A stretch of DNA of 64,000 bases from Bacteroidota bacterium (GCA_029572965.1 JAKPQD010000133.1:1-64000); one strand, 5' to 3'. Counted from the first letter of the stretch, positions 26,538-36,283 are shown. Notes: generated by a model not told the origin, from the letters alone. Program-made: numbers and translations.

Positions 26538-27287
26538 TTATTTTATCCTCAGCGAATCAACTCCGGACGAATAAGCCAGCGTGTCGCCTGATAAACGGCA
26601 TATTGCATAGTTTATCACAAACAAACTTTTACAGGTGTTGTATTTGCCGTTTCCTTTTACAGTTACTATTTCATCATTATATACAAAATACTGGTTGGCC
26701 GGAATAGTGATTTTCTGATAAACATCTTTGCTGATGACTAATTTCAGTTGCCAACGCATATTGTTGAAGTTGTTGTAAAGAATGGTGTCACCCTTACCTT
26801 CGGATAGATTAACATCAAATGGGGCATAATAGCTCATTTTACTTACAAAAGAACCATTTCCTAATAGTTGTTGCTTGTTGAATTCGCAATAGCCAATAAT
26901 GAAAAACTGCATTGAATCTGGTTTGCCCTTTATGCCTCCATAAGTGGTTTCCTGTACTTTTAGCCAAGCATAAGTGTCTTGGGTAGAATTGGCTTTAACA
27001 TGAACAATGTAATTCTTCTCAGCATCATTTTGGGGTATTAAAACGTTTGAGCTTGCAATCCAGTCAAAGGTTGAGCCTCCGTGGGCAATTGCCTTCAATG
27101 TTACAACATCAGTATTATTGCCTTCAATAGTGTCAATTTTAACTTTAACAGTATCATTATCCAAAGTAGTAATTCTTTGGCTTCCGGGAATGACATTGTT
27201 CCAGTCGTAATCATCATTGCCACAAGATGAAACCAATGATGCGATGATTCCTATACTTACAATATTGATATATGTTTTTATATTCAT
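26538..27287 (-). CDS. Hypothetical lipoprotein of the SusC/SusD locus
   Basis: 249 aa. The N-terminal hydrophobic stretch ends in a lipobox (LVSSC, Cys about 22), so it is a probable lipoprotein. The body looks beta-rich with Ig-like or SusE-like character (DWIASSNVLIPQ, YAWLKVQETTY), but I cannot assign a family. It lies 114 bp after susD on the same strand, the usual place for a surface glycan-binding or SusE-like protein. It is convergent with the PP2C gene, 3 bp away. Confidence 0.65.
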   Translation of the reverse strand: MNIKTYINIVSIGIIASLVSSCGNDDYDWNNVIPGSQRITTLDNDTVKVKIDTIEGNNTDVVTLKAIAHGGSTFDWIASSNVLIPQNDAEKNYIVHVKANSTQDTYAWLKVQETTYGGIKGKPDSMQFFIIGYCEFNKQQLLGNGSFVSKMSYYAPFDVNLSEGKGDTILYNNFNNMRWQLKLVISKDVYQKITIPANQYFVYNDEIVTVKGNGKYNTCKSLFVINYAICRLSGDTLAYSSGVDSLRIK

Positions 27288-27401
27288 CTGTATAAAATTT
27301 TAATTGGTTAAAAATTAGCTATTTAAGCCATCATTATATGTTTTTTGATGAGAGCAGATGGAATATGGGAGTTTCATTGTTTTAATTTTTCAAAGTTATT
27401 A

Positions 27402-28931
27402 TTACCAACCGCCATTTGAGGTATTTGTACCATCAGCATTTTCAACGCCTCCATAAGTGTAAATGTTGCGTTTATGGGTTTGAAGCTCGTTTGCTGGTAC
27501 CGGAAAATGTAGGGGAGTGCCTTTTTGAAGTTTATCTCTGCGGCGCATATCGCAAAAAGCAATCAAATAGCCTTGACCAAATAATTCGATGTCACGCTCG
27601 TAGAATATAATTTCTAACAATTCTTTTTTAGAGGTAGTTATGTCAACAGGAGATAATTTTCCTCTGGTACGGCGAGGGTAAGCAATGTTATTGATGGCGT
27701 TTATTGCATTTTCGGTTTGTCCCATATTGGCCATAGCTTCTATGGCATAGAGTTTATTTTCGTATTCAGGATATTCAATTAGTTTACCCAATCCTGTTTT
27801 GCGGATGTTGTCAAACCTTTTGAACCTGTAATGCGAGTAGTGAACAGTACCCCTATCTGCATAAAACCTTATCGTAGGGCTATATTCAAAATCTGATGTA
27901 AGTCTGTAGTCTTTTGAAATAGCTTCTCCTGATTGATAACCAGGGTGTACAACTTTGGCATGGCCATTTTTCCAGTATCTGCTTGGGTACGATGGGTCAA
28001 GAAGGTTGATAATCCTGTTATCTGTTTTGCAAAAGAACAATTGAGAGTTGTCAACATTGGTAATGAACCTGGCAATTTCGTCTATCCATTTATTATTGCC
28101 ATCTCCCTGTGGCCCAAAGTCTTCGTTAATACCTTTTTTGGCATTGGCAAGCACCCTTGGCCAGTCGGTTGCAGCATATTCTGATTTATTGCGGGCATTA
28201 AGAGTAAGGAACCTGGCAATGAATGAATGACAAACCCGGCTAAGTAATTTATTGTCAAGGGTTACGCCATTAACAATATTTGAGCCCAAGTTAAATGTAG
28301 TTGTGTCTGCTATGCTTATGGCTTTTTCGAGTGATTCTAAGGCTGAATCCATTACTTCGTTGTAAGGGCTGAACGCAAGGTTTTCAATTTTGGTAGTTTC
28401 TTTAACTATTTGACTTGAGTCAAAGGTAAGGGCAAGTTGGCCAAGGGCTATTCCCTGCATCATGTAGGCATAGCTTAAGTAGCCCGAGTTGGTTTTATTA
28501 TTTGAACTGATGGTTTTTCCCTGTAAAAGAAAGTTTATAGTGGTATTAGACATAAAAAGCACTGTGTACATTCGGGTAAAGAATGTATAAGTGATTTCTT
28601 TATACTCGTAGTTTGGGGTGTTGTTCCATTCAATTCGCGGTTCTTGCGAAAGCTCATAGCAGCCAAACGTGTACCAACTGGCAGTAATCTGATCGGCAGC
28701 AGCAAGGCTGGCTATTTGTGGGCTTGAAAAAGCTTCATTATGAATGGCTTGCCAGTATGTTGCATATATATTTTGGGCAAATCCTCCAAAGTCGCGGCTG
28801 CTATTGAGTAAGTCTTTTCTGTCAGGAGCATCTGTATTTTCTACATCAAGGCTTTCGCATGCTGTTAATGTAAGGGCTAAAGCTATTACCTGAAATGCTT
28901 TTGATATGGTATTTTTGCAATATATTGTCAT
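27402..28931 (-). CDS. SusD/RagB-family nutrient-binding outer membrane lipoprotein
   Basis: 509 aa. Lipobox LTLTAC (Cys about 25). A typical SusD helical body follows, with the RagB/SusD C-terminal region FYERDIELFGQGYLIAFCDMRRRD and the final PVPANELQTHKRNI. SusD proteins sit as a lid on the SusC transporter and capture oligosaccharides or peptides. It starts 20 bp after the SusC gene, so they are co-transcribed. The substrate is unknown: no glycoside hydrolase or regulator adjoins. Confidence 0.92.
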   Translation of the reverse strand: MTIYCKNTISKAFQVIALALTLTACESLDVENTDAPDRKDLLNSSRDFGGFAQNIYATYWQAIHNEAFSSPQIASLAAADQITASWYTFGCYELSQEPRIEWNNTPNYEYKEITYTFFTRMYTVLFMSNTTINFLLQGKTISSNNKTNSGYLSYAYMMQGIALGQLALTFDSSQIVKETTKIENLAFSPYNEVMDSALESLEKAISIADTTTFNLGSNIVNGVTLDNKLLSRVCHSFIARFLTLNARNKSEYAATDWPRVLANAKKGINEDFGPQGDGNNKWIDEIARFITNVDNSQLFFCKTDNRIINLLDPSYPSRYWKNGHAKVVHPGYQSGEAISKDYRLTSDFEYSPTIRFYADRGTVHYSHYRFKRFDNIRKTGLGKLIEYPEYENKLYAIEAMANMGQTENAINAINNIAYPRRTRGKLSPVDITTSKKELLEIIFYERDIELFGQGYLIAFCDMRRRDKLQKGTPLHFPVPANELQTHKRNIYTYGGVENADGTNTSNGGW

Positions 28932-28951
28932 GGCTCGTATTTTATCAGTTT

Positions 28952-31900
28952 TTAAAAGTTCAACTCAATTGAGGCCGTATAGGTCCTGAAGTTGGGATAA
29001 TTGAACATATCAACGATGAAATTGGTGCGGTCTGTACCTGAAGCAACTTCAGGATCCCAGCCAGAGTATTTGGTGAATGTGAGCAGGTTTCGGCCAAGGA
29101 GGCCAATCTTCATTGCTTTAAAAATTGTTTTTCCTGATATTTTGATATTTCCAACATTGTAATACAGTGAGAGTTCCCTAAGTTTGATATATGAGCCATC
29201 TTCGACAAAGTAAGAATTGGCTTTAAATCCATCATAAAAAGTATTGTAATAGTCTATAGCTTTTTTCTGATAGTCTGGTTTTGAGGCTTGGTCGTAATCT
29301 CCGGCACGTTTGTCAAGAAACAGGTTTTGCTTTGTATAATTGTAGATGTCGCCTCCTTGTTTCCAGCTCCACAACATCGATAAAGTAATTTTTTTATAAG
29401 AAAAAGTACTGTTTAGGGACATGTTGAAATCGGCGTTCATATCAGCAATTTTGACAAAAGCTTCACTTCCTGAAGCATCTTTTAAAGCTATGGGCTTTTC
29501 ATATACAGTACCTTCTGTTCCTTTTTTTATCACATATCCATCGCTATTGACAGTATAATTATCAATATTATCATCTGCTTTTAGCTGGTTTTTCATTTGT
29601 TCCAGGCTTTTCACCCACTCATATCCATACATGACACCATAATTTTCGCCTTCGCGGTTGTAAAAATATTGGAAAGAACTATTAGGCCCGGTAAAAAAGT
29701 TTGGTGTAGAACCATATAAATCAGCTATTTTCTGTCTTACTTTATCATAAGACAGGCTCAAACGCCATTCAAAGTCTTTGGTCTTTATAGCCTGTGTACT
29801 TAACGTAAATTCCATAGAATTGCCTTCGATTGTGGCAGCATTTTGCCAGCGGATTTTAAAGCCCGATGCGGCTCCCTGAGGTACAGGAAGGAAATCGTTT
29901 GTAGTTTTATTGAACGAATAAGTAAAATCAGCTTCAAATCGCTCGAAAAACTGCATGTTAAAACCTAACTCTGTTTCTTTGGTTTCAGAAGGTTTTATTG
30001 CTTTATTGGCAGCGCTATATGGTACATATTGGCCATTTTCGATATTGTAAGTTTCGTATTGATAGCTATATCCGGGCCTTTGGCCTGAAGTACCTATTGA
30101 GTACCGTAGTTTCAATTCCTGAACATTAGGTATTTTGAAATCTTCACTAAGTCTGTATGCCAATGATACCCTGTAATAAGGGTTCCATTTGTTTTCGTCT
30201 CCAAATAAGGAAGAACCGTCGTATCGGTAAAGAATAGAGGCGATATACCTGTCTTTGTAATCTAAGTCTAATATTCCAAAGTAATCTCTTGCCCTGATAT
30301 CAATAACGTCAGAACCAACAATGATTCCTTTGCCCAATGCTGAAAGGGACTTAACCCCATTGGCAAGCAATGAGTCTCCTGCTCCATAGAAATACTCTTG
30401 TTGTTGTTTTTCAAACAGATAAGAAGCTTTCCCTTTTAATACAAGTTCATTAAATTTTTTATTAAAATTCAAAGTAGCTTGCACAGATTGGCTTGTCTGA
30501 GGGAGAGTACTTTTGGTAATAGAACCGTTTTTTTCATTTTCTTTATTACTTCCCAAAAAGCCAATCGGGACAAAACGCGAATAATAAGTGAACCTTTTTT
30601 CCAGACTATATTCTGCATCAAAAACCAACCATGACAATAAGTTGGCGCTTCCGTTCAGGTTGAGCAGCATCCCGTTGCGTTTTTCGGTTACTTCCTCATA
30701 ATACAGGGTATGTTTGGGGTTGCCGGTTATTGCCCAGTTGTCTGGCTTTATGTAATATTTTTTAAGAATAGTAGTGTCAGAAGCAGGAGCATCCATATTG
30801 AGGTTTACGTCCGGGTTCATAAATAATACATCTGAAAAGGCTCCTAATGTATAAGCATCAGTAGTGGACATGTCTATTTCATTTTGGGTAAAGAGCGAGC
30901 TGGCAGATATTTTGAAAATATCATTTAGTTTATGGTCAACATTGATCCTTACATTCTGGCGGCTTTGGCCTTTTTTGTGAAAAACAATACCGGTGTTTTT
31001 ATTATTTTCAAAAGAAATAAGTATCCCGGTTTTATTGCTATTTGAAGCTATGGACAGGTAATTGGTGTAAAACAAACCGTTTTGGAACATCTCATCCTGA
31101 GGGTCTTTTACAAAAGCATAAGGGTTGTCGGCATAATGGTCATAATCCAGCATACGGCTGCCTTTGATGCGGTTGTCATATCCTTGGACATAGCCGACAG
31201 GATATGTTACACTGTCGTATTTGGTATAAGTGCCCTGGTTGTAATCAGCTCCAACAAGATATGGATGATGTTCTGCAAGTTTTATTTTACGGGCAAGCTG
31301 GCTGAAGCCAAATTCATTACGAAATTTTATTTCTGTGGTTCCTTCAGCAGCCGAGCTTCCACGTTTTGTCTTGATGGAAATAACTCCACTCCCGGCACGA
31401 GAGCCATATAACGCCGAAGCTGCAGCCCCTTTCACTACTTCAATAGTTTCAATATCATCTGCATTGATATCGGCAAGGTCTCCGTCAATCATAACCCCAT
31501 CTACAATAATCAATGGTGATTGTGAGCCATAGATAGATGTAGAGCTTCTCAGCCTGATGCTGGCCCCCTGACCTGGAGAACCACTTCCAACAACGGTAAT
31601 GCCTGCCACTTTGCCCTGGAGGGCTGTAGATGCCGAGCTGGCCGGAACATTTTGTAAATCATCTGCTCCTACTTTAGCTACAGATACACTGAGTTTGCGT
31701 TTGGGAGTAGCGCTGGCAACACCCGCTACAACTACTTCGTCCATCTTAAATACATCAGGTTTTAGCACTACGTTGATTTGAGTAAGGCCTTCAATGGCAA
31801 TTTCTTGTGAAGCAAGCCCGACATAACTAAATACAAGTGTTTTGGTACCCTCCGGAACGGTTAGCTTATAGTTGCCATCCAAATCGGTAGTAGTTCCAAT

Positions 31901-32053
31901 GGTAGTACCTTTAACATATACCGCAGCCCCAATAACGCCAAGGTTATCTTCAGCACTGGTTACATTACCTGTAATGGTTATATTGTTTTGCCCGTTTGCT
32001 ATGATGAAAGCAGAAAATAGTGTAAAGATGAGCGTGATGATTTTTTTTATCAT
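28952..32053 (-). CDS. SusC/RagA-family TonB-linked outer membrane transporter
   Basis: 1033 aa from the ATG at 32053, chosen because a good signal peptide starts there (MIKKIITLIFTLFSAFIIA). The order is signal; carboxypeptidase-regulatory-like domain (ITGNVTSAEDNLGVIGAAV); a segment resembling a TonB box; plug domain (ASTALQGKVAGITVV, LIIVDGVMIDG, IETIEVVKGAAASALYGSRA); 22-strand barrel; C-terminal aromatic NF. It imports a SusD-bound ligand using TonB energy. No anti-sigma or hybrid regulator is next to it. Confidence 0.95.
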   Translation of the reverse strand: MIKKIITLIFTLFSAFIIANGQNNITITGNVTSAEDNLGVIGAAVYVKGTTIGTTTDLDGNYKLTVPEGTKTLVFSYVGLASQEIAIEGLTQINVVLKPDVFKMDEVVVAGVASATPKRKLSVSVAKVGADDLQNVPASSASTALQGKVAGITVVGSGSPGQGASIRLRSSTSIYGSQSPLIIVDGVMIDGDLADINADDIETIEVVKGAAASALYGSRAGSGVISIKTKRGSSAAEGTTEIKFRNEFGFSQLARKIKLAEHHPYLVGADYNQGTYTKYDSVTYPVGYVQGYDNRIKGSRMLDYDHYADNPYAFVKDPQDEMFQNGLFYTNYLSIASNSNKTGILISFENNKNTGIVFHKKGQSRQNVRINVDHKLNDIFKISASSLFTQNEIDMSTTDAYTLGAFSDVLFMNPDVNLNMDAPASDTTILKKYYIKPDNWAITGNPKHTLYYEEVTEKRNGMLLNLNGSANLLSWLVFDAEYSLEKRFTYYSRFVPIGFLGSNKENEKNGSITKSTLPQTSQSVQATLNFNKKFNELVLKGKASYLFEKQQQEYFYGAGDSLLANGVKSLSALGKGIIVGSDVIDIRARDYFGILDLDYKDRYIASILYRYDGSSLFGDENKWNPYYRVSLAYRLSEDFKIPNVQELKLRYSIGTSGQRPGYSYQYETYNIENGQYVPYSAANKAIKPSETKETELGFNMQFFERFEADFTYSFNKTTNDFLPVPQGAASGFKIRWQNAATIEGNSMEFTLSTQAIKTKDFEWRLSLSYDKVRQKIADLYGSTPNFFTGPNSSFQYFYNREGENYGVMYGYEWVKSLEQMKNQLKADDNIDNYTVNSDGYVIKKGTEGTVYEKPIALKDASGSEAFVKIADMNADFNMSLNSTFSYKKITLSMLWSWKQGGDIYNYTKQNLFLDKRAGDYDQASKPDYQKKAIDYYNTFYDGFKANSYFVEDGSYIKLRELSLYYNVGNIKISGKTIFKAMKIGLLGRNLLTFTKYSGWDPEVASGTDRTNFIVDMFNYPNFRTYTASIELNF

Positions 32054-32372
32054 ATTTTTAATTTTAATAGAATGATGGCTTGTCTTGTCTAAGACGAAGA
32101 ACTGCATATAAAAATCTTCGTATTTTCAATCATGGATGCTTCATGCTATGGCTGTTAGATAGTATTTTTATGTCAATAACATATCATAATACAATATTAC
32201 TGAAAATATAGTAATTGTACAATAGCCTATTTACTGTATTTATTAAGGACTAAATGAAAATATGCAAACATTTCTGAAGTTTTGAAGACTTTATATGTAT
32301 GAATTGGGAACAACTAAAAAAGGCATAAACCGTTGTTAATCAGCTTATGCCTTTGTTTGTAGTGTTTCTTCT
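32054..32372. other. Intergenic region between susC start and rng end
   Basis: Contains the rng terminator (32319-32354) and presumably the susC promoter, though I see no exact TAnnTTTG element. No ORF seen. Confidence 0.5.
32319..32354 (-). terminator. Terminator of rng
   Basis: AAAGGCATAA pairs with TTATGCCTTT around a 16-nt loop. On the minus strand a T-run follows. Confidence 0.75.
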
Positions 32373-33917
32373 TTAACTCTCAGCAGGCGGGTCAATTTTA
32401 TACTGAAAGAAAGTTAAAGCAAAAGCGGCTTCAACTTTAATAAAACATTTGTACCTTAAGCTCCATACCATTCGGATTGAAGGGAAGCCTTTCTTCAAAT
32501 AAGCTGCAATGTATGGGTGTACCCTCAGGGTAATTTTCTTATTTTTTGATTTTTCAAAATATTTGCTCAGGGCAATATCCAGTTCATTTTCAAACAATAC
32601 GCTTGACGAAATCTCTCCGGTACCTTTGCAGGTTGGGCATTTTTCGTTTGTGTCTATGTTTGTTTCGGGCCTTACACGCTGGCGGGTAATTTGCATCAAC
32701 CCAAATTTGCTGAGAGGAAGGACATTATGCTTGGCTTTCTGCTCGGCAAGCAGGTTTTTCATTTTATCATACACCTGTTGCTTGTGGTCGTTGCTTTGCA
32801 TATCTATGAAATCAACAACTATAATACCTCCCATATCTCTAAGTCTTAACTGACGGGCAATTTCATCGCATGCAGCTAAATTAACTTCAAGGGCATTGGT
32901 TTCTTGGTCTTTTGCAGCTCGCGACCTGTTGCCACTATTAACATCAATAACATGTAAAGCCTCGGTATGTTCAATAACAAGGTATGCACCGCTTCTGACT
33001 GATACTGTGCGCCCAAACAAAAGCTTTATAGCTTTTTCAATATTGAAATGCTCAAAAATAGGGGTAGATTCATTGTAGAACTTAACTATATCTGCTTTTT
33101 CAGGGGCAATTTCTTGTAAGTATTCTTTTATTTCCTGACAGGTAGCCTCATCATCAACATAAATATTGCTGAAAGAAGCGTTAATTAAATCTCTTAAAAT
33201 AGCTGAAGTCCTGCTTACTTCGCTAATTACTCGTTTGGGGGTTGTTGTCCCTTTGATATTTTCGAAGGCCGATTCCCACTTTTTGACCAAACTGCGAAGT
33301 TCTAAATCAAATGTCGCCACTTTTTTATCCTGGGCCACAGTGCGAATGATAACCCCAAAGTTTTTTGGCTTGATGCTTTGAATTAAAGTCCTCAGCCTGT
33401 TGCGTTCTTCAGCAGATTCAATCTTTTGTGAGACAGATATTTTGTCAGAAAAAGGCATCAAAACAAGGTTGCGTCCGGCAAGTGAAAGTTCGGAGCTTAG
33501 TCTTGGGCCTTTGGTAGATATTGGTTCTTTTACTATTTGCACCAATACCATTTGTCCTTGTTGAAGGACATCGGCAATTTTACCGTTTTTGTTAATATCT
33601 AATTCATTTTCGAATTTAGACAATGATATAGGCTTCCCTTTTTTTGAAAGGCTTTGTTTTAGGTACTTGTTAAGCGAAAGCACCTGTGGCCCTAAGTCGT
33701 GATAATGCAAAAATGCATCTTTTTCAGAGCCAACATCAACAAATGCAGCATTTAAACCGGGCATTATTTTTTTTATCCTGCCCAGGTAAATATCTCCAAC
33801 AGAAAACTGATTGTTATTTTTTTCTTTATGAAGTTCTACAAGCTGTCTGTTTTCTAATATGGCAATATCAATGTCTGATTCGGTTACATGAATTATTAAT
33901 TCATTATTTGTATCCAC
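32373..33917 (-). CDS. rng: Ribonuclease G/E family endoribonuclease
   Basis: 514 aa. An S1 domain sits near the start (VGDIYLGRIKKIMPGLNAAFVDVG). The catalytic domain has the two metal-binding Asp motifs HVIDVNSGN and GGIIVVDFIDM, followed by the zinc-link NEKCPTCKGTG. The length and lack of a long C-terminal scaffold are those of RNase G rather than E. coli RNase E. It cuts single-stranded AU-rich RNA and matures rRNA. It lies downstream of the HU and COX24-like genes. Confidence 0.92.
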   Translation of the reverse strand: MDTNNELIIHVTESDIDIAILENRQLVELHKEKNNNQFSVGDIYLGRIKKIMPGLNAAFVDVGSEKDAFLHYHDLGPQVLSLNKYLKQSLSKKGKPISLSKFENELDINKNGKIADVLQQGQMVLVQIVKEPISTKGPRLSSELSLAGRNLVLMPFSDKISVSQKIESAEERNRLRTLIQSIKPKNFGVIIRTVAQDKKVATFDLELRSLVKKWESAFENIKGTTTPKRVISEVSRTSAILRDLINASFSNIYVDDEATCQEIKEYLQEIAPEKADIVKFYNESTPIFEHFNIEKAIKLLFGRTVSVRSGAYLVIEHTEALHVIDVNSGNRSRAAKDQETNALEVNLAACDEIARQLRLRDMGGIIVVDFIDMQSNDHKQQVYDKMKNLLAEQKAKHNVLPLSKFGLMQITRQRVRPETNIDTNEKCPTCKGTGEISSSVLFENELDIALSKYFEKSKNKKITLRVHPYIAAYLKKGFPSIRMVWSLRYKCFIKVEAAFALTFFQYKIDPPAES

Positions 33918-33987
33918 AATCTTTTATTTTTTAAACAATATTTTTAATAAGTTGAAAATATTGTTGAGTTGTATATTGTACAATACC

Positions 33988-34031
33988 AATAAACCTAAAA
34001 TCCAGATGTTTTTTAGGATTTTAGGTTTATT
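33988..34031 (-). terminator. 16-bp hairpin between COX24-like gene and rng
   Basis: AATAAACCTAAAATCC (33988-34003) pairs perfectly with 34016-34031, with a 12-nt loop. There is no T-run, so it may be an attenuator, an mRNA-stabilising structure or a processing site for RNase G rather than a full terminator. Confidence 0.6.
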
Positions 34032-34055
34032 AATAGCTTAGTAAAAGAATACTAA

Positions 34056-34148
34056 TTACTTTTTCTTTTTATGACGATTTTTTCTTAAGCGTTTTTTACG
34101 TTTGTGGGTCGCCATTTTATGTCTTTTTCTTTTCTTTCCGCAAGGCAT
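34056..34148 (-). CDS. 30-aa basic protein, AURKAIP1/COX24 (mS38-like)
   Basis: MPCGKKRKRHKMATHKRKKR then a Lys/Arg-rich end; more than half of the residues are Lys, Arg or His. This is the short Bacteroidota protein matched to the COX24/mS38 domain, related to the mitochondrial mS38 and mycobacterial bS22 small-subunit proteins. A role as a minor ribosomal protein is therefore probable, though inferred. It lies 32 bp after HU on the same strand and is followed by a strong hairpin before rng. Confidence 0.85.
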   Translation of the reverse strand: MPCGKKRKRHKMATHKRKKRLRKNRHKKKK

Positions 34149-34180
34149 GTTTTTAACTCTTTAAAGGATTAATATTTTTA

Positions 34181-34465
34181 TTATTTAATGCTCGATTTAA
34201 CTTTGTTTACAAATGATTTAGCAGGCTTAAATGCCGGAATATTGTGGGCTGGAATTACAATGGTGGTATTTTTTGAGATATTCCTTGCTGTTTTTTGAGC
34301 ACGTTTTTTTACAATGAAACTTCCAAAACCTCTCAAATAAATATTTTTATCTTTTACCATAGAATCTTTTATGCTTTCCATAAAAGCTTCAACTGTTTTC
34401 TGAACAGTAACTTTTTCAATCCCGGTAACTTTCGAGATTTCATTTACAATTTCTGCTTTTGTCAT
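34181..34465 (-). CDS. HU-family DNA-binding protein
   Basis: 94 aa, HU/IHF fold. Seen: MTKAEIVNEISKVTGI, LRGFGSFIVKKRAQKTARN and the beta-arm VIPAHNIPAFKPAKSF. It bends DNA and compacts the nucleoid. It could equally be an IHF-type subunit; the two cannot be separated by sequence here. Promoter -7 is at 34525-34532. Confidence 0.92.
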   Translation of the reverse strand: MTKAEIVNEISKVTGIEKVTVQKTVEAFMESIKDSMVKDKNIYLRGFGSFIVKKRAQKTARNISKNTTIVIPAHNIPAFKPAKSFVNKVKSSIK

Positions 34466-34524
34466 TTTTCTTAAAACCTTTAATTATCAATATTTTAACT
34501 AATAATGTATTCATTTTAGGAGTG

Positions 34525-34532
34525 CAAATATA
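34525..34532 (-). promoter_or_regulatory. -7 promoter element of HU gene
   Basis: The minus strand reads TATATTTG, an exact TAnnTTTG match about 60 nt before the ATG. It is divergent from the mutY element at 34569-34576. Confidence 0.5.
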
Positions 34533-34568
34533 TAAGTTTTAATTTTAAAATTGAACATGCCAATGCAT

Positions 34569-34576
34569 TATTTTTG
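34569..34576 (+). promoter_or_regulatory. -7 promoter element of mutY
   Basis: TATTTTTG matches TAnnTTTG, 26 nt before the mutY ATG. Confidence 0.45.
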
Positions 34577-34602
34577 TCAAAGTTGATTTTTATTTTGTTG
34601 GT

Positions 34603-35673
34603 ATGCATGAATTTACATTTTTTAAAAAGTCTATAATTAGTTGGTTTGCTCAAAATAAAAGGGATTTGCCGTGGCGGGACACAAATAATGCTTATTACAT
34701 TTGGATTTCAGAAATTATTCTTCAGCAAACAAGGGTCAATCAGGGGATAAATTATTATTACAGGTTTATTGATCAGTTTCCGGATGTTGTTTCATTGGCC
34801 AATGCCAATATTGATGAGGTAATGAAGTGTTGGCAAGGGCTTGGTTATTATTCCCGTGCACGGAACCTTCATGCCGGGGCAATGCAGATTGTTAATAATT
34901 TCGGGGGTAAAATGCCCAATAGCTATGCTGAACTCATCAAAATAAAAGGTATTGGCCGTTACACTGCTGCGGCAATTGCTTCTATAGCTTTTGCAGAAAG
35001 GGTGCCTGCCATTGATGGCAATGTTTTCAGGGTTTTGTCGCGGTTGTTTGCAGATAGTACCTGCATTGATGATGACAATGGCTATACCCACTTTTACAAG
35101 ATAGCTCAATCTATGATGGTTGATTGTTCTCCTTCTGATTTCAACCAGGCTTTGATGGAGTTTGGGGCGCTGGTATGTTTGCCCCGTAACCCGGATTGTG
35201 CCGGATGCCCTATAATGTCTGTTTGTATGGCATTTCAAACAAATCAAATGCTTAGTTTCCCTGTAAAAAAGCAAAAGAAAGCGCCAACATCCCGATTTTT
35301 CAATTACTTTATTTTTCAGTACAAGCAAAGTTTCTTTTTACGAAAAAGAGACAATGAGGATATCTGGAAGGGGCTGTACGAGTTTCCAATGTCAGAAACA
35401 AAAGAATTGTTGACTGTTGAAAAAAAATATTTTGAAAAAATAATAAACGAATATGTTGGTGATATCCAGTGGAATATAAAGAAGCATTCAGATGCGGTTA
35501 AGCATCAACTTACTCATCGGACGGTAGTTGCAACTTTTTATCATATTGAATTGTCGGCATTGCCAAATGAACTTTCGGAATATATTTGCATACCAAAAAG
35601 CCAGTTTCACCAATATCCTGTTCCAAAAGTGATCGAGCGATATATGGAAAAAGAATTTGACTTTAAGGATTAA
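34603..35673 (+). CDS. mutY: A/G-specific adenine glycosylase
   Basis: 356 aa. Removes adenine mispaired with 8-oxoguanine. Catalytic Glu37 (ISEIILQQTRV), helix-hairpin-helix GIGRYTAAAIAS (117-128) and Asp138 (PAIDGNVFRVL). The [4Fe-4S] ligands are Cys192-x6-Cys199-x2-Cys202-x5-Cys208. A C-terminal MutT-like domain recognises 8-oxoG (FFLRKRDNEDIWKGLYEFP). ssb follows 52 bp later on the same strand. Confidence 0.95.
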   Translation: MHEFTFFKKSIISWFAQNKRDLPWRDTNNAYYIWISEIILQQTRVNQGINYYYRFIDQFPDVVSLANANIDEVMKCWQGLGYYSRARNLHAGAMQIVNNFGGKMPNSYAELIKIKGIGRYTAAAIASIAFAERVPAIDGNVFRVLSRLFADSTCIDDDNGYTHFYKIAQSMMVDCSPSDFNQALMEFGALVCLPRNPDCAGCPIMSVCMAFQTNQMLSFPVKKQKKAPTSRFFNYFIFQYKQSFFLRKRDNEDIWKGLYEFPMSETKELLTVEKKYFEKIINEYVGDIQWNIKKHSDAVKHQLTHRTVVATFYHIELSALPNELSEYICIPKSQFHQYPVPKVIERYMEKEFDFKD

Positions 35674-35725
35674 AAATACTATTTTCACCAGTGAAAAATA
35701 TTTAACAACCTTTAAAACAATTATT

Positions 35726-36163
35726 ATGTCAGTAAACAAAGTGATTTTAGTTGGCAACGTGGGTAAAGACCCTGAAGTTAGGCATCTTGAAAATGGAACA
35801 GCCGTAAGTACCATAGCGTTGGCCACAAGTGAATATTATACCAATAAAAGCGGTGAAAAGGTAAGCACTACCGAATGGCACAACGTTGTGTTGTGGCGTT
35901 CGTTGGCCGATCTGGCTGAAAAATATATCCGCAAAGGTTCTCAGATTTATGTTGAAGGGAAAATCCGCAGCCGTTCTTATGACGATAAAGATGGCAATAA
36001 ACGATATATTACCGAGATTGTAGCCGATACCGTTCAGTTGTTAGGCCGCAAACCAGAAGATGGTAATAATAGTGGAGCCCAGACAAGTGCTGGTACTGTT
36101 GCAAAGCCTCAGGAAGAACCTTTTCAGGTGAGTGAATCTCCAATAGACGACCTTCCTTTTTAA
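35726..36163 (+). CDS. ssb: Single-stranded DNA-binding protein
   Basis: 145 aa, OB fold. The ATG at 35726 gives the standard start MSVNKVILVGNVGKDPEVRH. The ORF is open further upstream but that part overlaps mutY. The core motif TEWHNVVLWRSLADLAEKY and strand YVEGKIRSRSY are present, and the tip DDLPF that binds partner proteins is intact. A terminator follows. Confidence 0.95.
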   Translation: MSVNKVILVGNVGKDPEVRHLENGTAVSTIALATSEYYTNKSGEKVSTTEWHNVVLWRSLADLAEKYIRKGSQIYVEGKIRSRSYDDKDGNKRYITEIVADTVQLLGRKPEDGNNSGAQTSAGTVAKPQEEPFQVSESPIDDLPF

Positions 36164-36180
36164 TAGGAAATAAAATTAGA

Positions 36181-36217
36181 AAAGCGCTTATATCTGTTAG
36201 GTATAGGCGCTTTTTTT
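36181..36217 (+). terminator. Terminator of ssb
   Basis: AAAGCGC-T-TATA pairs with TATA-G-GCGCTTT with a T-run after it. Confidence 0.88.
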
Positions 36218-36232
36218 ATGGGTAAACAAAAA

Positions 36233-36257
36233 AGCTGTATTAGTGCGCAATACAGCT
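36233..36257 (-). terminator. Terminator of the PII gene
   Basis: AGCTGTATT pairs with AATACAGCT around AGTGCGC. On the minus strand TTTTTT follows. Confidence 0.85.
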
Positions 36258-36283
36258 GTACTATATAGTAATTAATAAGTGGT

